IMG/VR virus record: IMGVR_UViG_3300008267_000330
Coordinates: 1-30,653 of that record
Source: a virus
Reading direction: 5' to 3' (one strand)
Length of the DNA stretch: 30,653 nucleotides
How positions within the stretch are numbered: the first letter of the stretch is position 1; every line of letters begins with the position of its first letter. Of the stretch, positions 22,459 to 30,653 are shown piece by piece. A program made the position numbers and the translations under genes. A model generated the notes under the pieces. The model saw nothing but the letters and a program-made list of their open reading frames with translations. It had not been told where the DNA came from and searched no databases.

Positions 22459-24192
22459 ATGAGCATAGCCGCAGGATTTCAATCGGGGATAGCCCTTGGC
22501 CGGGCTTTTAACGAAGGCAGAGAACGACGTCGTATTGAAGGCATTCGCACTGCAACGCCTGAGACTTCTCAAGGGTACACAGCCGAACAAGGCCAGCAGC
22601 TGGAGGCCATGGCCAGCGCCATTAACCCAGAAACTGGTCGCCCGTACTACAACGTGCAAGCTGGTCAAGGCGGTAACTACACCATTACTCCAGACTTCAC
22701 CGAAGCGCAAATTCCACGCACAGGCATGGGCACAGACGTAGTCGGAATCGACCGCACTCAGCTCCAGCCAGTAGCGTTTAACCAGCAACGCGTCACTAAC
22801 TTCTTGGGCCGTAGGGTTGAGGGTGAGCTGACCCCTGATCGCATCGAAGCCATGCGCAGTCGCGCTATGGCTGAAGGCCTGTCCGATCCTCGCCAACGGT
22901 TGGCCGCTATTGCAGAAGCTACTCGCCTAGAGCGTGAAGCTGAAGAAGCCCCACTGCGTCGTCAAGCGCTGGAAACCCAAGTTGAAGCCGGAAAGCTCGG
23001 TCTTGACAGAACTAGGCAAGAGTTGACCGCTGGGGAACGCACCGCTGCCGCTGCTAAGCGCATGGACGACTTTAACGCATGGCGCTCACAAAATCCGCAA
23101 GCTGGCTTTGCAGAAATTAACGCCGAAGTGCAGCGACTGGGCATGGGTGTAGACGAACAGTTTAAAGTTGCCTCGTCCCTGACTGGCATTAAAGAGCAGG
23201 AGTTCAAGAACTCGCAGATGCGTATCCGCGACTTGGTAAAGAATCAAGGGCTGGATGGTTTGCTCAAAGCCCACAAAGAAAGCAATGACCTCGACCCCGG
23301 CTCTCATTTTGAAGTCATCCGTGGCAAAGGCGGCACTCTATCTCTGAACCGTGTGGATACAGCTACAGGCAAGGTCATCCAGCCGAACGTGTTCTCTGGT
23401 AGCGAAGCTGAGACTACTGCGTACCTCAACAAAGCTGCTATGGACCCAGCCACCATCATCGACTTCACGATGAATTTGGCGAAGAACAAATCTGCCATTG
23501 CTGCGCAAGAAGCACAGATTCGCGCAAGTGACTCCGCTGTTGGGCTCCGTAACGAGCAGATGCGAATGCTCAGGACACAAGCTGCTGGCAACGCCGAAGC
23601 GCAGGACATCCGTGCTCGTTACGAAGCGCTTACACCGGAAGAACAAACTGGCCCTGCTGGTCAAGGTTTGATTCGCCAGTTCAACATGGCAAACGCCAAA
23701 GCTGGCACGCCAATCCCGTTGGGTGCAGCACCACGCGCTGCTACTGGTCCAGCACGTGAGCTCTCAGACCTCGACAAAGAGAACCTCAGATACTACCGCG
23801 ACTGGGTCAAAGACCCAAAGAACGCCAAACTGCCACAGGGGCAGAAAGACGCGTACGCTGCAGAGCTAGGCGTCACAGAGTTTATCAAGCGAGACACTGC
23901 GGGTCCGACAACTGGTGTTGGATCAAATCCTTATGCTGCGCCACAGCAAGGTATCAATACTACTCGCCCACCAGCTGCCGCTGCTCCTGCCGCTGCTCCT
24001 GCCCCCGCAGCATTGACTACGGAAAACACAAAGTTGCTGAACCGTGCTGGCAACGTGGGCTACAACGTACAATTACCAGATGGCACGACACGAGTAATGT
24101 CGATCTCGGAGCTCAACAGGGTAGGCTACCAGTTCCCGGGTGGTACTGGGCTACAGCGGGCATGGTACGAAGATTTGCTGCCACGTCGCTAA
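22459..24192 (+). CDS. Internal virion protein, helical (577 aa)
   Basis: 577 residues, Ala/Gln/Glu/Arg-rich and mostly helical. The N-terminal 70 residues are GFQSGIALGRAFNEGRERRR and similar; coiled-coil-prone stretches lie at about 130-230 and 340-420. A Pro/Ala-rich linker (about 485-520) precedes a short C-terminal domain (VQLPDGTTRVMSISELNRVGYQ). Position between the S74 protein and the giant ejection protein corresponds to the second internal virion protein of T7-like phages, part of the periplasmic conduit for DNA. Similarity is by position and composition only. SD GGTGGAGG (22445-22452) lies before ATG 22459, 1 nt after the preceding stop. Confidence 0.65.
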   Translation: MSIAAGFQSGIALGRAFNEGRERRRIEGIRTATPETSQGYTAEQGQQLEAMASAINPETGRPYYNVQAGQGGNYTITPDFTEAQIPRTGMGTDVVGIDRTQLQPVAFNQQRVTNFLGRRVEGELTPDRIEAMRSRAMAEGLSDPRQRLAAIAEATRLEREAEEAPLRRQALETQVEAGKLGLDRTRQELTAGERTAAAAKRMDDFNAWRSQNPQAGFAEINAEVQRLGMGVDEQFKVASSLTGIKEQEFKNSQMRIRDLVKNQGLDGLLKAHKESNDLDPGSHFEVIRGKGGTLSLNRVDTATGKVIQPNVFSGSEAETTAYLNKAAMDPATIIDFTMNLAKNKSAIAAQEAQIRASDSAVGLRNEQMRMLRTQAAGNAEAQDIRARYEALTPEEQTGPAGQGLIRQFNMANAKAGTPIPLGAAPRAATGPARELSDLDKENLRYYRDWVKDPKNAKLPQGQKDAYAAELGVTEFIKRDTAGPTTGVGSNPYAAPQQGINTTRPPAAAAPAAAPAPAALTTENTKLLNRAGNVGYNVQLPDGTTRVMSISELNRVGYQFPGGTGLQRAWYEDLLPRR

Positions 24193-24208
24193 TGAACACG
24201 GAGTAAAA

Positions 24209-27200
24209 ATGGCTATCTACACCCTCCAAGACCTACGCAACGCTGTACCGCAGGACATGAAAGGGTTGGCGGATGATGCCCTCGTCCGTGACTATAGCCA
24301 ACGTATCGGCAAGTCTTTTGAAGAAACAGCGGACTACCTCGGGTTAAAAGCACGCGGCACCGTTGCTGAGATGGGCCGTCAAGCTCTAGGTGGTGCTGTC
24401 GTAGACCTGCCAAAGATGGTAGGCCAAGGCTTGCAGTACACAGGCATTGCCCCTGAGTTTGGGCGTGAGCTGGCTGAAAGCGCCGAAGCACGTGCGCCAG
24501 AGTATGCCCCTGACATGCGTGGTCGTGGTTTGCTCGGCCAAGCTGGTGTCTTGGGTGCCCGTGGTCTTGCTCCAGTTGCAGCTACGCTGCCGTTTGCATT
24601 TGTTCCCGGTGGCCAAGTTGCCGCACCGTTGGCGGCGGCTACGCTGTTCGGCACCTCCTCAGCCCAAGAAACCTACGACAAGTTAATTTCCCAAGGTGCG
24701 TCTGAGCAAGACGCCACTGATGCAGCTCGCCGTGTTGGCTTGATCCAAGGCCCGCTGGAAGGTGTTGCTACGGCTGTTGGCCTACGCGCTGCCCGTCCTC
24801 TGGCAACTGCGCTCGGCGCTGCCCCTCGCACAACAGCAGGCATTGCTGGTGCATTAACTGAGACCGCTGTCGCTAAACCGTTCCTCAAAGGCATGGGCGT
24901 TAACTTGGCTGTGCAGCCGGGTACTGAAGTCGCCCAAGACGTGGGTAGTTCGTTGGTGGAGCAAGCCTATGGCGCAGCCCCTGAAGACCTTGGTGAGATA
25001 GCTAAACAGTCTGCTCTTGGTGGTGTTGGCTTGACGCTTTTGCTTGGCCCACTCGCAGGCGGCGCAGCAATCACCCGCGCTCGCCGTGCACAGTCGCTCA
25101 AAGACGCTCTGTACAACCCTGACACCCCTGTCGAGACCCGCGCTAAGGCCATGGACTTGGTTATGGGCGAAGCACGTCGCCAAGGCGTTGCTGAGCAGGA
25201 TGTGGACACTTGGTTCAACCAGCAACTGGAGCTCGAAGACGCTCGTACTGCCGCCCTCCAAGCCGCCGAGCAGCAAGAAAAGACCAAGCAGCTCAATTTG
25301 CTTGGCGAGAAAGCTCAGGAGCTGGAAGGCCTGCAAGGCGGTATGTTTTCGTCGCTCGACCAACAGCGTGCGTTTGAGCAAGGCTTGGCTGGTGTTCAGG
25401 TTGATACTCCTTTTTCGTCGCTCGACCAACAGCGTGCGTTTACGCAAGGCCTTGAGACTGCACGCGACAACAGCATCGCCCGCGTAGGCCAGCAATTCCA
25501 AGACTTGATGGGCGACCGGGCCAGCACGTTGATGCAAGCCCAAGACATTGGCCAACAAGCCCAGAGTATTCTGGAGCCACAGCAACGTGGCTTAGCTGCG
25601 GCTACACAGGCCGGAGAACAGTGGCAAGAGGTTCGTGCTGGTCAGTACCGCACCATGATGGACATTGACGACATGGGTCAAGAGTGGCAAAAGCTGGCCA
25701 AAGACTTGCCGCAGCCTATCACTGGTGAACTCAGCCGTGCACAGAAGGCCGCTCTTCGTGGCCCAGAGGGCAAACGCTTTAAGCCAACTTCTTCTCCGTT
25801 TGTACCTACTGGCCAAGGCCCTGCATCCACAACACTGTTGGAGCCAGTCCAAAACACATTACCGGTTCAAGTCCCAGCCGCTGCACCAGCTCCAAGCAGT
25901 TTGCTCTCCGAGCGCCCTGCGGAACCCATTACTCCTGTCGGCGCATCAGAAGCAGTTGCCGCCGCTTTGCCCGCTGCACAACCTGCAGCGGGCGTTTCTT
26001 CTATCGCAACTCCCGGAGCACCAAGTGGCACTCAAGCCCCTCAAGCCAAGCAAGCAAAAACGCAGCGAGCGAAAGCACCAGCAGCCCCTGCAGCCCCAGT
26101 CGTAGAAGAAGACAAGCCGCTGCTCAAGCTGATCGAAGACGCTGACAACACGGACGTTGGTAACCCCTTGCCTGCTTCTGTGCGTGGCGCTGAGACAGTG
26201 CGTGCGCCCGGTCGTGCGTCGATGACCACTGAAATGCTCAAGAAGGTCCGTGACGCCCTGCTGCGCCCAAGTGGCAAAGTGGGCACCAAGGCTGGACCCA
26301 AAGAGCAGCGCATCGTCGATGCACTGGGCAACTTCGCCTCTGCGTATAAGACGTACCTTGACCAAGGCGGGCAAGCGTTGTCACGACGCAACAAAATTCC
26401 AAAAGCCAAAACCGCAGCCCAGTTTGCAGAAGAGCAAGTTGCAGGCGTGCAAGTTCAAGCTGCCAACGTCCAAGCCGCTTTGGCCGAGCTCGGTGAAGCT
26501 GTTGGTGGCAACGCCAAGGACATCGAAGCTGTGGTTCGCCTTGTCAAAGACATGGTGCAGGGCAAGATTGTTGCCCCCGGTAGGACTCGCGCTGAAGTAA
26601 TTCAGGCTGGCAAGAAGCTAGACACAATGCTGTCTCAGGCATGGGCCGCTGCCAAGCGCGAAGCCTTCATGCAAGCTCAGCCTGACACAGCGGACATCCG
26701 TGGCGGCGCAGTGCGCGTTGCCCGCGAACAGGCTGGTGAGGTATCACCTCTGGAAAAAGCAGCCACTGAAGGTGTGACTAGCCCGAATCCATTGGGTAAA
26801 AGCGAAACGCTCACTGGTTTGCAAGGTGTCCTGCAGTACATCCGCAACTCTGGCACCCCGTTTGAGCGCATGCTCGCAGCCACGCTGCGCGATGTCATTG
26901 GTGACCAGATGAGCGATGTGAAGCTGGAGTTCATCGCTGAGGGCGACCCACGCTTTGACCCCAAAACCAACACTGTCTACCTGCGCAAGAACGAGTCGCC
27001 AGAGGTGGCGTTGCACGAGGCGCTGCACGCAGCCTTGCAGTCGTTCATCTACAAGAACCCCAAAGACCCCATGGTCATGCAGCTCAAGCGTTCGCTCAAG
27101 GCTGTCGTCGGGTACAAGGGTGAGCTGACTGGCAAAGCCAAAGAAGTGCAAGACCTGCTCAAGAAGTTGGTGGCTGAGAAGAACGAGCTCGACGCTGTTC

Positions 27201-30169
27201 TCGAACTGGTGTCCTACGGCACCACGCTCAACGAGTTCCGCAAGGCGCTTGAGGCCATGCCGTCCAAGGGTGTACCTCAGACATTCCGCGAGTCGGTCAA
27301 CAGCGTATGGCGCTACATCAAAGCCGCCATGGCTCGCATGCTGAACAAACCCAACACTGTTGCAGCCGATGTGCTGGACAGCAGCCTCGCACTGCTCGAA
27401 AAAGCCAGCAAGGTCACGCCTGAGAAGAATGCTGGCAACATCCTTGAAGCTGCTGTACAGACTACCAAGCCAATCAGCAACGCCAAGATCGCTGAATCTT
27501 TGGGTATGTCCGAGGTCGACTACACACGCTTTGCTGAGAAGAACCTTGTCAACGTGCTCAGCACTCAACGCCTGTTTGAAGCTGTCGGCTGGAGCCAGCA
27601 AAACGCTGAGAAGCTCGGCGAGAAGTTGGCCAAGTGGGGCCGCGATACAGCCAAGAAGTACCCCGGTGCTGAGATCGTTGCTGGCCTGCTGAACTCACGC
27701 TATCACGGTAACCGTGACGTGTCTACGATCCAAGACAACTACAAGTTCGACAAGAACGTAGGCTACCAAGTGGCTGAGCGCATCGCCAACTACATCACCA
27801 GCCAGCCTGCAGCGCAGGTCAATGCTGTGTTCGCCTACCTTGACGGCAACACTCGCGCACTGGATGGTGTCAACGACGGCGGCAAGCTCAAAGGCCTCGC
27901 TGACAACATGAAGAAGTGGTTCGACCTGTATGTGTCTGAGCTGTCTCCAGTTGAGCAGCAGTTCTTCCGCACTCGCAAGTTCTCTGAGAACCTGTTGTTC
28001 CCCAGCAAGACTGAAGAAGTTGCACGCAACCAGTTCGGCCTCGGCAAGATCAACGAAGTGCTCGGCAAGAAGTCTGTATTTGAGGCAAACATCGACGAGA
28101 ACTGGTTTACAAAAACCCCTGCTGGCGATGTCATTTTGGACGGCGATTTCTACCAAGTTTTCAAGACTACTGGTACGCTCAAAGACGCCAAAGAGCCCGC
28201 TGGGTTCATGTCCGCTAGTCGCTTTGCAGAGATGAATAGCAAAGACCCGCTCGGCTACGCTGTCGACACCACGCGCAAGTGGATCATGGAGAAAGGCGAC
28301 GTTGACAAAGGCAAGTTCAAGTTCACCACGAACACGACAGCCCGCGAAAAGATCGCCGACGAAAAGGCTGACGACCTCGCCAACGCACTGCGCAACACCA
28401 TGGCTGCGCTGGCCAACAACTACGCCAGCAAGAACTTCATCAGCGCCATGGCCAAGATGGGCTCCGAGGATAGCCCTGCGCCGCGTGTAGCCTTTGACAG
28501 TGTTGCGCAGATCAACAAAGAGTACGGCATCAATGTGCAGGACGACCAAGTTCTGAAGGTGTCGCTTGAGATGGCACGCTCTGAGAAGACAAAGGACTTG
28601 TATCGCATGTCTGGCACTTGGGTCCAGCTGCCGAAGTATGACGTCTATGGAGCACTCTCCGAGAAGTTTATCCCCGGCCCTGTGTGGAACTCGATGATTG
28701 ATATGTTTGACCGACAGCCAGTCGTCAACGTACGCGCCTTGAACACCACAATGCGCTGGTTCAAGAAGTCGAAGACCATCTACAACTTCGGCACGCACGT
28801 CACCAACGCCGCGTCAAACATCACCATGGGCATGATGCACGACATCTCGTTCAAAACGATGCGCGATGCTACCAGCCTGTTGTTCCGCTACGAGGTTCGT
28901 CCACAGACCTTGAGCAAATCAGAACGCGAGATGGTCGAAGCCTTTATCAACTCCGGTGCCATGCTGGGTGACTTCTCCAGCGCTGAAGTGAAAGAGGCTA
29001 TTTACGCTGCACACGAAAGCAATTTGCGAGGCGGCAACGACGACTCTTTGTCTAAGCGCGTAGCTGGCTGGATGGGCATCGAGAAGAGCAAAGCTGAGGC
29101 AATCGACCGCGTCGTGCAAAAGGGCAAGGCTGCTGGCCTGAAGGCTGACGATGTTCTTTCTCAAATTTACGCGTTTGAGGATAACGCCTTCCGCATGGCA
29201 GCGTTCATGAAAAAGACTGGCGAACGCCAGATGGACAAAGGCCTCAAAGCACCTACGGACGAAGTGTTCCGCGAAGCAGGCCAGTTTGCGCTCAAGGCTT
29301 TCGGCGACTACGACATCGACGCCAAGGCAGTGAAGGCTCTGCGCCAGACAGTCATGCCGTTCATCTCATGGGGTTACGCCATGGGGCCAGTGATTGCTCG
29401 CATTGTGCTGACACAGCCTTGGAAGATCGCCAACATCATGATGGCGTACTACCTGCTTGAAGCTGCGATGAGCAGTTCTGCCGATGGCGAAGACGAGGAA
29501 CTTCGTCAGGCTGGCCCTGCGTATGTACGCGAGCGCATGTTCTTCGGTGCCGTAGGCCCATACATGCACATTCGTATCCCTTTTATGGGTGACGCAGAAA
29601 ATCCCGTGTACTACAAGCTGGGTGACTATTTCCCGCTGGCATCCATGACCAAGGGTTTGCCTAACGGTTTTATGGGGCAATCGTGGTTCCCAAGCATGCT
29701 CACACCCAGCGGTCCATTTGTGTCGGCTATCGCAGGGTTTGTGCTGGGTGTCGACCCCTACACTGGCAAGTCAATCCACCAGCCGACCGACACAGAGTGG
29801 CAAAAGCTGTGGAACACCACCAAGTTTGGCTACGACATCATTGCTCCACCAAGCATCAACAGCCGTCAGATCACTCGCGCAGACGACTTCTTTGAGGGTA
29901 AGACTGGCATCACTGGCTCTGAGCCTTCAGGCCTCGTGTTTGCCCGTGCGTTTGGCCTCAAGATGTACGACTACAATGTGGTCGAGTCAGAAGCTATCCA
30001 AGAAATTGCAGCCAAGAAAATCCAGCGTGAGTTCAAGACTGCTATGAATAAAGCCAAGCAGAACGAATACCGCAAGGGTTCACCAGACTACGATGAACTT
30101 GACCGTACGCTCGCAGATTTGCAAGAGCGCATGGAAAAGGAAATGGCCAAGGCCCAAGGAGAAGAGTAA
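24209..30169 (+). CDS. Giant ejection/internal virion protein with zincin motif (1986 aa)
   Basis: 1986 residues from ATG 24209 (GGAG 6 nt before). The open frame continues to a TTG or GTG at 24140, but that overlaps the previous gene and lacks an SD. The N-terminus (LADDALVRDYSQRIGKSFEETADYLG) is typical of giant podovirus internal proteins. Hydrophobic parts are at about 107-150, 268-288 and 1717-1755 and may insert in membranes. At residues 936-940, HEALH in VALHEALHAALQSF is the HExxH zinc site of a metalloprotease, with Glu999 (LELVSYG) a plausible third ligand. Two 22-residue repeats (SSLDQQRAF) are at 380-423, and an Ala/Pro/Lys linker at about 615-650. Such proteins are injected ahead of DNA in T7 (gp16, with a transglycosylase instead). 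A protease could open the cell wall or modify host proteins. The function of the remaining 1000 residues is unknown. Confidence 0.75.
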   Translation: MAIYTLQDLRNAVPQDMKGLADDALVRDYSQRIGKSFEETADYLGLKARGTVAEMGRQALGGAVVDLPKMVGQGLQYTGIAPEFGRELAESAEARAPEYAPDMRGRGLLGQAGVLGARGLAPVAATLPFAFVPGGQVAAPLAAATLFGTSSAQETYDKLISQGASEQDATDAARRVGLIQGPLEGVATAVGLRAARPLATALGAAPRTTAGIAGALTETAVAKPFLKGMGVNLAVQPGTEVAQDVGSSLVEQAYGAAPEDLGEIAKQSALGGVGLTLLLGPLAGGAAITRARRAQSLKDALYNPDTPVETRAKAMDLVMGEARRQGVAEQDVDTWFNQQLELEDARTAALQAAEQQEKTKQLNLLGEKAQELEGLQGGMFSSLDQQRAFEQGLAGVQVDTPFSSLDQQRAFTQGLETARDNSIARVGQQFQDLMGDRASTLMQAQDIGQQAQSILEPQQRGLAAATQAGEQWQEVRAGQYRTMMDIDDMGQEWQKLAKDLPQPITGELSRAQKAALRGPEGKRFKPTSSPFVPTGQGPASTTLLEPVQNTLPVQVPAAAPAPSSLLSERPAEPITPVGASEAVAAALPAAQPAAGVSSIATPGAPSGTQAPQAKQAKTQRAKAPAAPAAPVVEEDKPLLKLIEDADNTDVGNPLPASVRGAETVRAPGRASMTTEMLKKVRDALLRPSGKVGTKAGPKEQRIVDALGNFASAYKTYLDQGGQALSRRNKIPKAKTAAQFAEEQVAGVQVQAANVQAALAELGEAVGGNAKDIEAVVRLVKDMVQGKIVAPGRTRAEVIQAGKKLDTMLSQAWAAAKREAFMQAQPDTADIRGGAVRVAREQAGEVSPLEKAATEGVTSPNPLGKSETLTGLQGVLQYIRNSGTPFERMLAATLRDVIGDQMSDVKLEFIAEGDPRFDPKTNTVYLRKNESPEVALHEALHAALQSFIYKNPKDPMVMQLKRSLKAVVGYKGELTGKAKEVQDLLKKLVAEKNELDAVLELVSYGTTLNEFRKALEAMPSKGVPQTFRESVNSVWRYIKAAMARMLNKPNTVAADVLDSSLALLEKASKVTPEKNAGNILEAAVQTTKPISNAKIAESLGMSEVDYTRFAEKNLVNVLSTQRLFEAVGWSQQNAEKLGEKLAKWGRDTAKKYPGAEIVAGLLNSRYHGNRDVSTIQDNYKFDKNVGYQVAERIANYITSQPAAQVNAVFAYLDGNTRALDGVNDGGKLKGLADNMKKWFDLYVSELSPVEQQFFRTRKFSENLLFPSKTEEVARNQFGLGKINEVLGKKSVFEANIDENWFTKTPAGDVILDGDFYQVFKTTGTLKDAKEPAGFMSASRFAEMNSKDPLGYAVDTTRKWIMEKGDVDKGKFKFTTNTTAREKIADEKADDLANALRNTMAALANNYASKNFISAMAKMGSEDSPAPRVAFDSVAQINKEYGINVQDDQVLKVSLEMARSEKTKDLYRMSGTWVQLPKYDVYGALSEKFIPGPVWNSMIDMFDRQPVVNVRALNTTMRWFKKSKTIYNFGTHVTNAASNITMGMMHDISFKTMRDATSLLFRYEVRPQTLSKSEREMVEAFINSGAMLGDFSSAEVKEAIYAAHESNLRGGNDDSLSKRVAGWMGIEKSKAEAIDRVVQKGKAAGLKADDVLSQIYAFEDNAFRMAAFMKKTGERQMDKGLKAPTDEVFREAGQFALKAFGDYDIDAKAVKALRQTVMPFISWGYAMGPVIARIVLTQPWKIANIMMAYYLLEAAMSSSADGEDEELRQAGPAYVRERMFFGAVGPYMHIRIPFMGDAENPVYYKLGDYFPLASMTKGLPNGFMGQSWFPSMLTPSGPFVSAIAGFVLGVDPYTGKSIHQPTDTEWQKLWNTTKFGYDIIAPPSINSRQITRADDFFEGKTGITGSEPSGLVFARAFGLKMYDYNVVESEAIQEIAAKKIQREFKTAMNKAKQNEYRKGSPDYDELDRTLADLQERMEKEMAKAQGEE
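25346..25441 (+). repeat. Two exact 30-nt direct repeats within the ejection gene
   Basis: Bases 25346-25375 and 25412-25441 are identical over 30 nt and 66 nt apart (22 codons, in frame). They encode FSSLDQQRAF twice. Exact base identity, including wobble positions, points to a recent duplication or to gene conversion within the protein. Confidence 0.9.
25969..25993 (+). other. Perfect 10-bp hairpin inside the ejection-protein gene
   Basis: GCCCGCTGCA (25969-25978), 5-nt loop CAACC, TGCAGCGGGC (25984-25993), followed by GTTTCTT. This is terminator-like in shape, but the T-tract is interrupted and it lies within coding sequence (the Ala/Pro linker). Possible pausing, RNA-processing or partial-termination site; it may also be chance from Ala/Pro codons. 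Confidence 0.5.
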
Positions 30170-30423
30170 TGGCAAAGACACCTGCATGGCAACGCAAGGA
30201 GGGCAAGTCCGAAAAGGGCGGGCTCAACGCCAAGGGGCGTGCGTCGTACAACAAGGCGAACCCCGGCAAGCCGGGGCTCAAGGCTCCTCAACCCGAGGGT
30301 GGCCCACGACGTGACTCGTTCTGTGCCCGCATGGAGGGTATGAAAGAGAAGCTGACCAGCGCCAAGACTGCCAAAGACCCCAACAGCCGCATCAACAAGT
30401 CGTTGCGTGCATGGAAGTGCTGA
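30169..30423 (+). CDS. Small basic protein, DUF6321-like (84 aa)
   Basis: 84 residues. GGLNAKGRASYNK at the start and SFCARMEGMKEKL...NSRINKSLRAWKC at the end are the pattern I recall as DUF6321 in tailed phages of aquatic bacteria. It is very basic and Gly/Pro-rich, with two Cys (FCARM and the C-terminal residue), and may bind nucleic acid. The start overlaps the ejection-gene stop as TAATG. Function unknown. Confidence 0.72.
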   Translation: MAKTPAWQRKEGKSEKGGLNAKGRASYNKANPGKPGLKAPQPEGGPRRDSFCARMEGMKEKLTSAKTAKDPNSRINKSLRAWKC

Positions 30424-30424
30424 C

Positions 30425-30613
30425 ATGGCTACCAAGGCAAAATCCACAGTAAACGCTGCTGGCAACTACACCAAGCCCGAGCTGCGCAAGCGGATCGTGT
30501 CACAGGTCAAAGCTGCTGCTACCCAAGGCACTGGTGCTGGCCAATGGTCAGCTCGCAAGGCGCAGCTTGTAGCCAAGAAGTACAAGGCCGCTGGCGGGGG
30601 TTATCGTGACTAA
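30425..30613 (+). CDS. Small basic protein (62 aa)
   Basis: 62 residues from ATG 30425: MATKAKSTVNAAGNYTKPEL, then RKRIVSQVKAAATQ, QWSARKAQLVAKKYKAAGGGY. The pattern YTKP.LR....Q.K.....G.GAGQWSARKAQL.AKKY is known from small phage proteins of unknown function (possibly DUF5872-like; from memory). It is strongly basic, so DNA or RNA binding is likely. It starts 1 nt after the preceding stop. A GTG at 30407 in frame would overlap the previous gene and is not needed. It is followed by an overlapping start for another gene. Confidence 0.7.
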   Translation: MATKAKSTVNAAGNYTKPELRKRIVSQVKAAATQGTGAGQWSARKAQLVAKKYKAAGGGYRD

Positions 30614-30653
30614 GGGGCACGCGACAATGTTCGCGACACCGTTGCATGAGACG
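30606..30653 (+). CDS. Start of a further gene (3' cut by window)
   Basis: GTG 30606 overlaps the previous stop by 8 nt and the frame is open to the window end (16 codons, VTKGHATMFATPLHET). The GTG start and tight coupling repeat the pattern of other genes here, but too little is visible to identify it. Confidence 0.35.
   Translation, partial: MTKGHATMFATPLHET

Noticed and set aside
30261-30276. GC-rich hairpin CCCCGG-CAAG-CCGGGG
   Set aside because: Inside the DUF6321-like coding region (Pro-Gly-Lys-Pro-Gly codons) with no T-tract after it.
1-30653. tRNA genes, CRISPR arrays, insertion sequences, integrase or attachment sites
   Set aside because: I looked for cloverleaf-like stretches, regularly spaced short repeats and transposase/integrase motifs and saw none; no non-coding gap is long enough for an array.

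Overview
This window looks like the late (structural, lysis and ejection) region of a tailed phage. Every gene I can support is on the + strand. Genes are packed head to tail, mostly with stop/start overlaps or good Shine-Dalgarno (SD) sites, and no gap exceeds about 100 bases. No host gene, tRNA, integrase or CRISPR array is visible. GC is moderate to high apart from one AT-rich patch. Composition, dense packing and Gram-negative lysis genes (nested Rz/Rz1 spanins) suggest a phage of a Gram-negative host. A freshwater betaproteobacterial host would fit but is only a guess. Terminase, DNA replication and RNA polymerase genes are outside the window.

Layout. (1) Head, 2-4621: portal (5' end cut by the window), a small gene with its own promoter and terminator, scaffold, major capsid protein, and a small Ala/Gly/Thr-rich protein that may decorate the head. 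The last is bracketed by two intrinsic terminators with TTCG loops. (2) Head-tail joining, 4678-6180: a small protein, a connector-like gene broken by a frameshift, and an adaptor-like protein. (3) Fibres and adhesins, 6190-12035: a beta-sandwich protein, an 18-residue-repeat protein, a fibre-like protein, a fibre carrying five propeller-blade-like repeats, and a spike protein with two carbohydrate-binding-like domains. (4) Lysis and small membrane proteins, 12050-15052: eight small proteins, mostly membrane-associated and linked by ATGA or similar overlaps. They include two micro-ORFs of 30 and 27 codons and a Cys-rich lipoprotein. Rz with Rz1 nested inside it and a GH19 endolysin follow. (5) Tail tip, 15066-21052: a 539-residue structural protein, a 1118-residue J-like protein and two small AT-rich tail-tip genes. 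(6) 21093-30169: a GNAT-like acetyltransferase with its own promoter and three internal-virion/ejection proteins. One of these ends in an S74 self-cleaving chaperone; the largest (1986 residues) has an HExxH zinc-protease motif. (7) 30169-30653: two short basic proteins and the start of another gene.

How it fits together. The portal, scaffold and capsid genes build the head. The connector and tail genes add a tail whose tip and fibres bind the host. The internal virion proteins would enter the cell first and make a path for DNA. The small membrane proteins, spanins and endolysin would open the cell at the end.

Most notable observations: a matched pair of promoters whose -10 box lies exactly 6 nt before an ATG that has no SD, so both should make leaderless mRNAs; the first of these forms a moron-like promoter-gene-terminator unit; a strict 18-residue repeat protein; a dense chain of micro membrane genes in the lysis block; and a predicted zincin inside the giant ejection protein.
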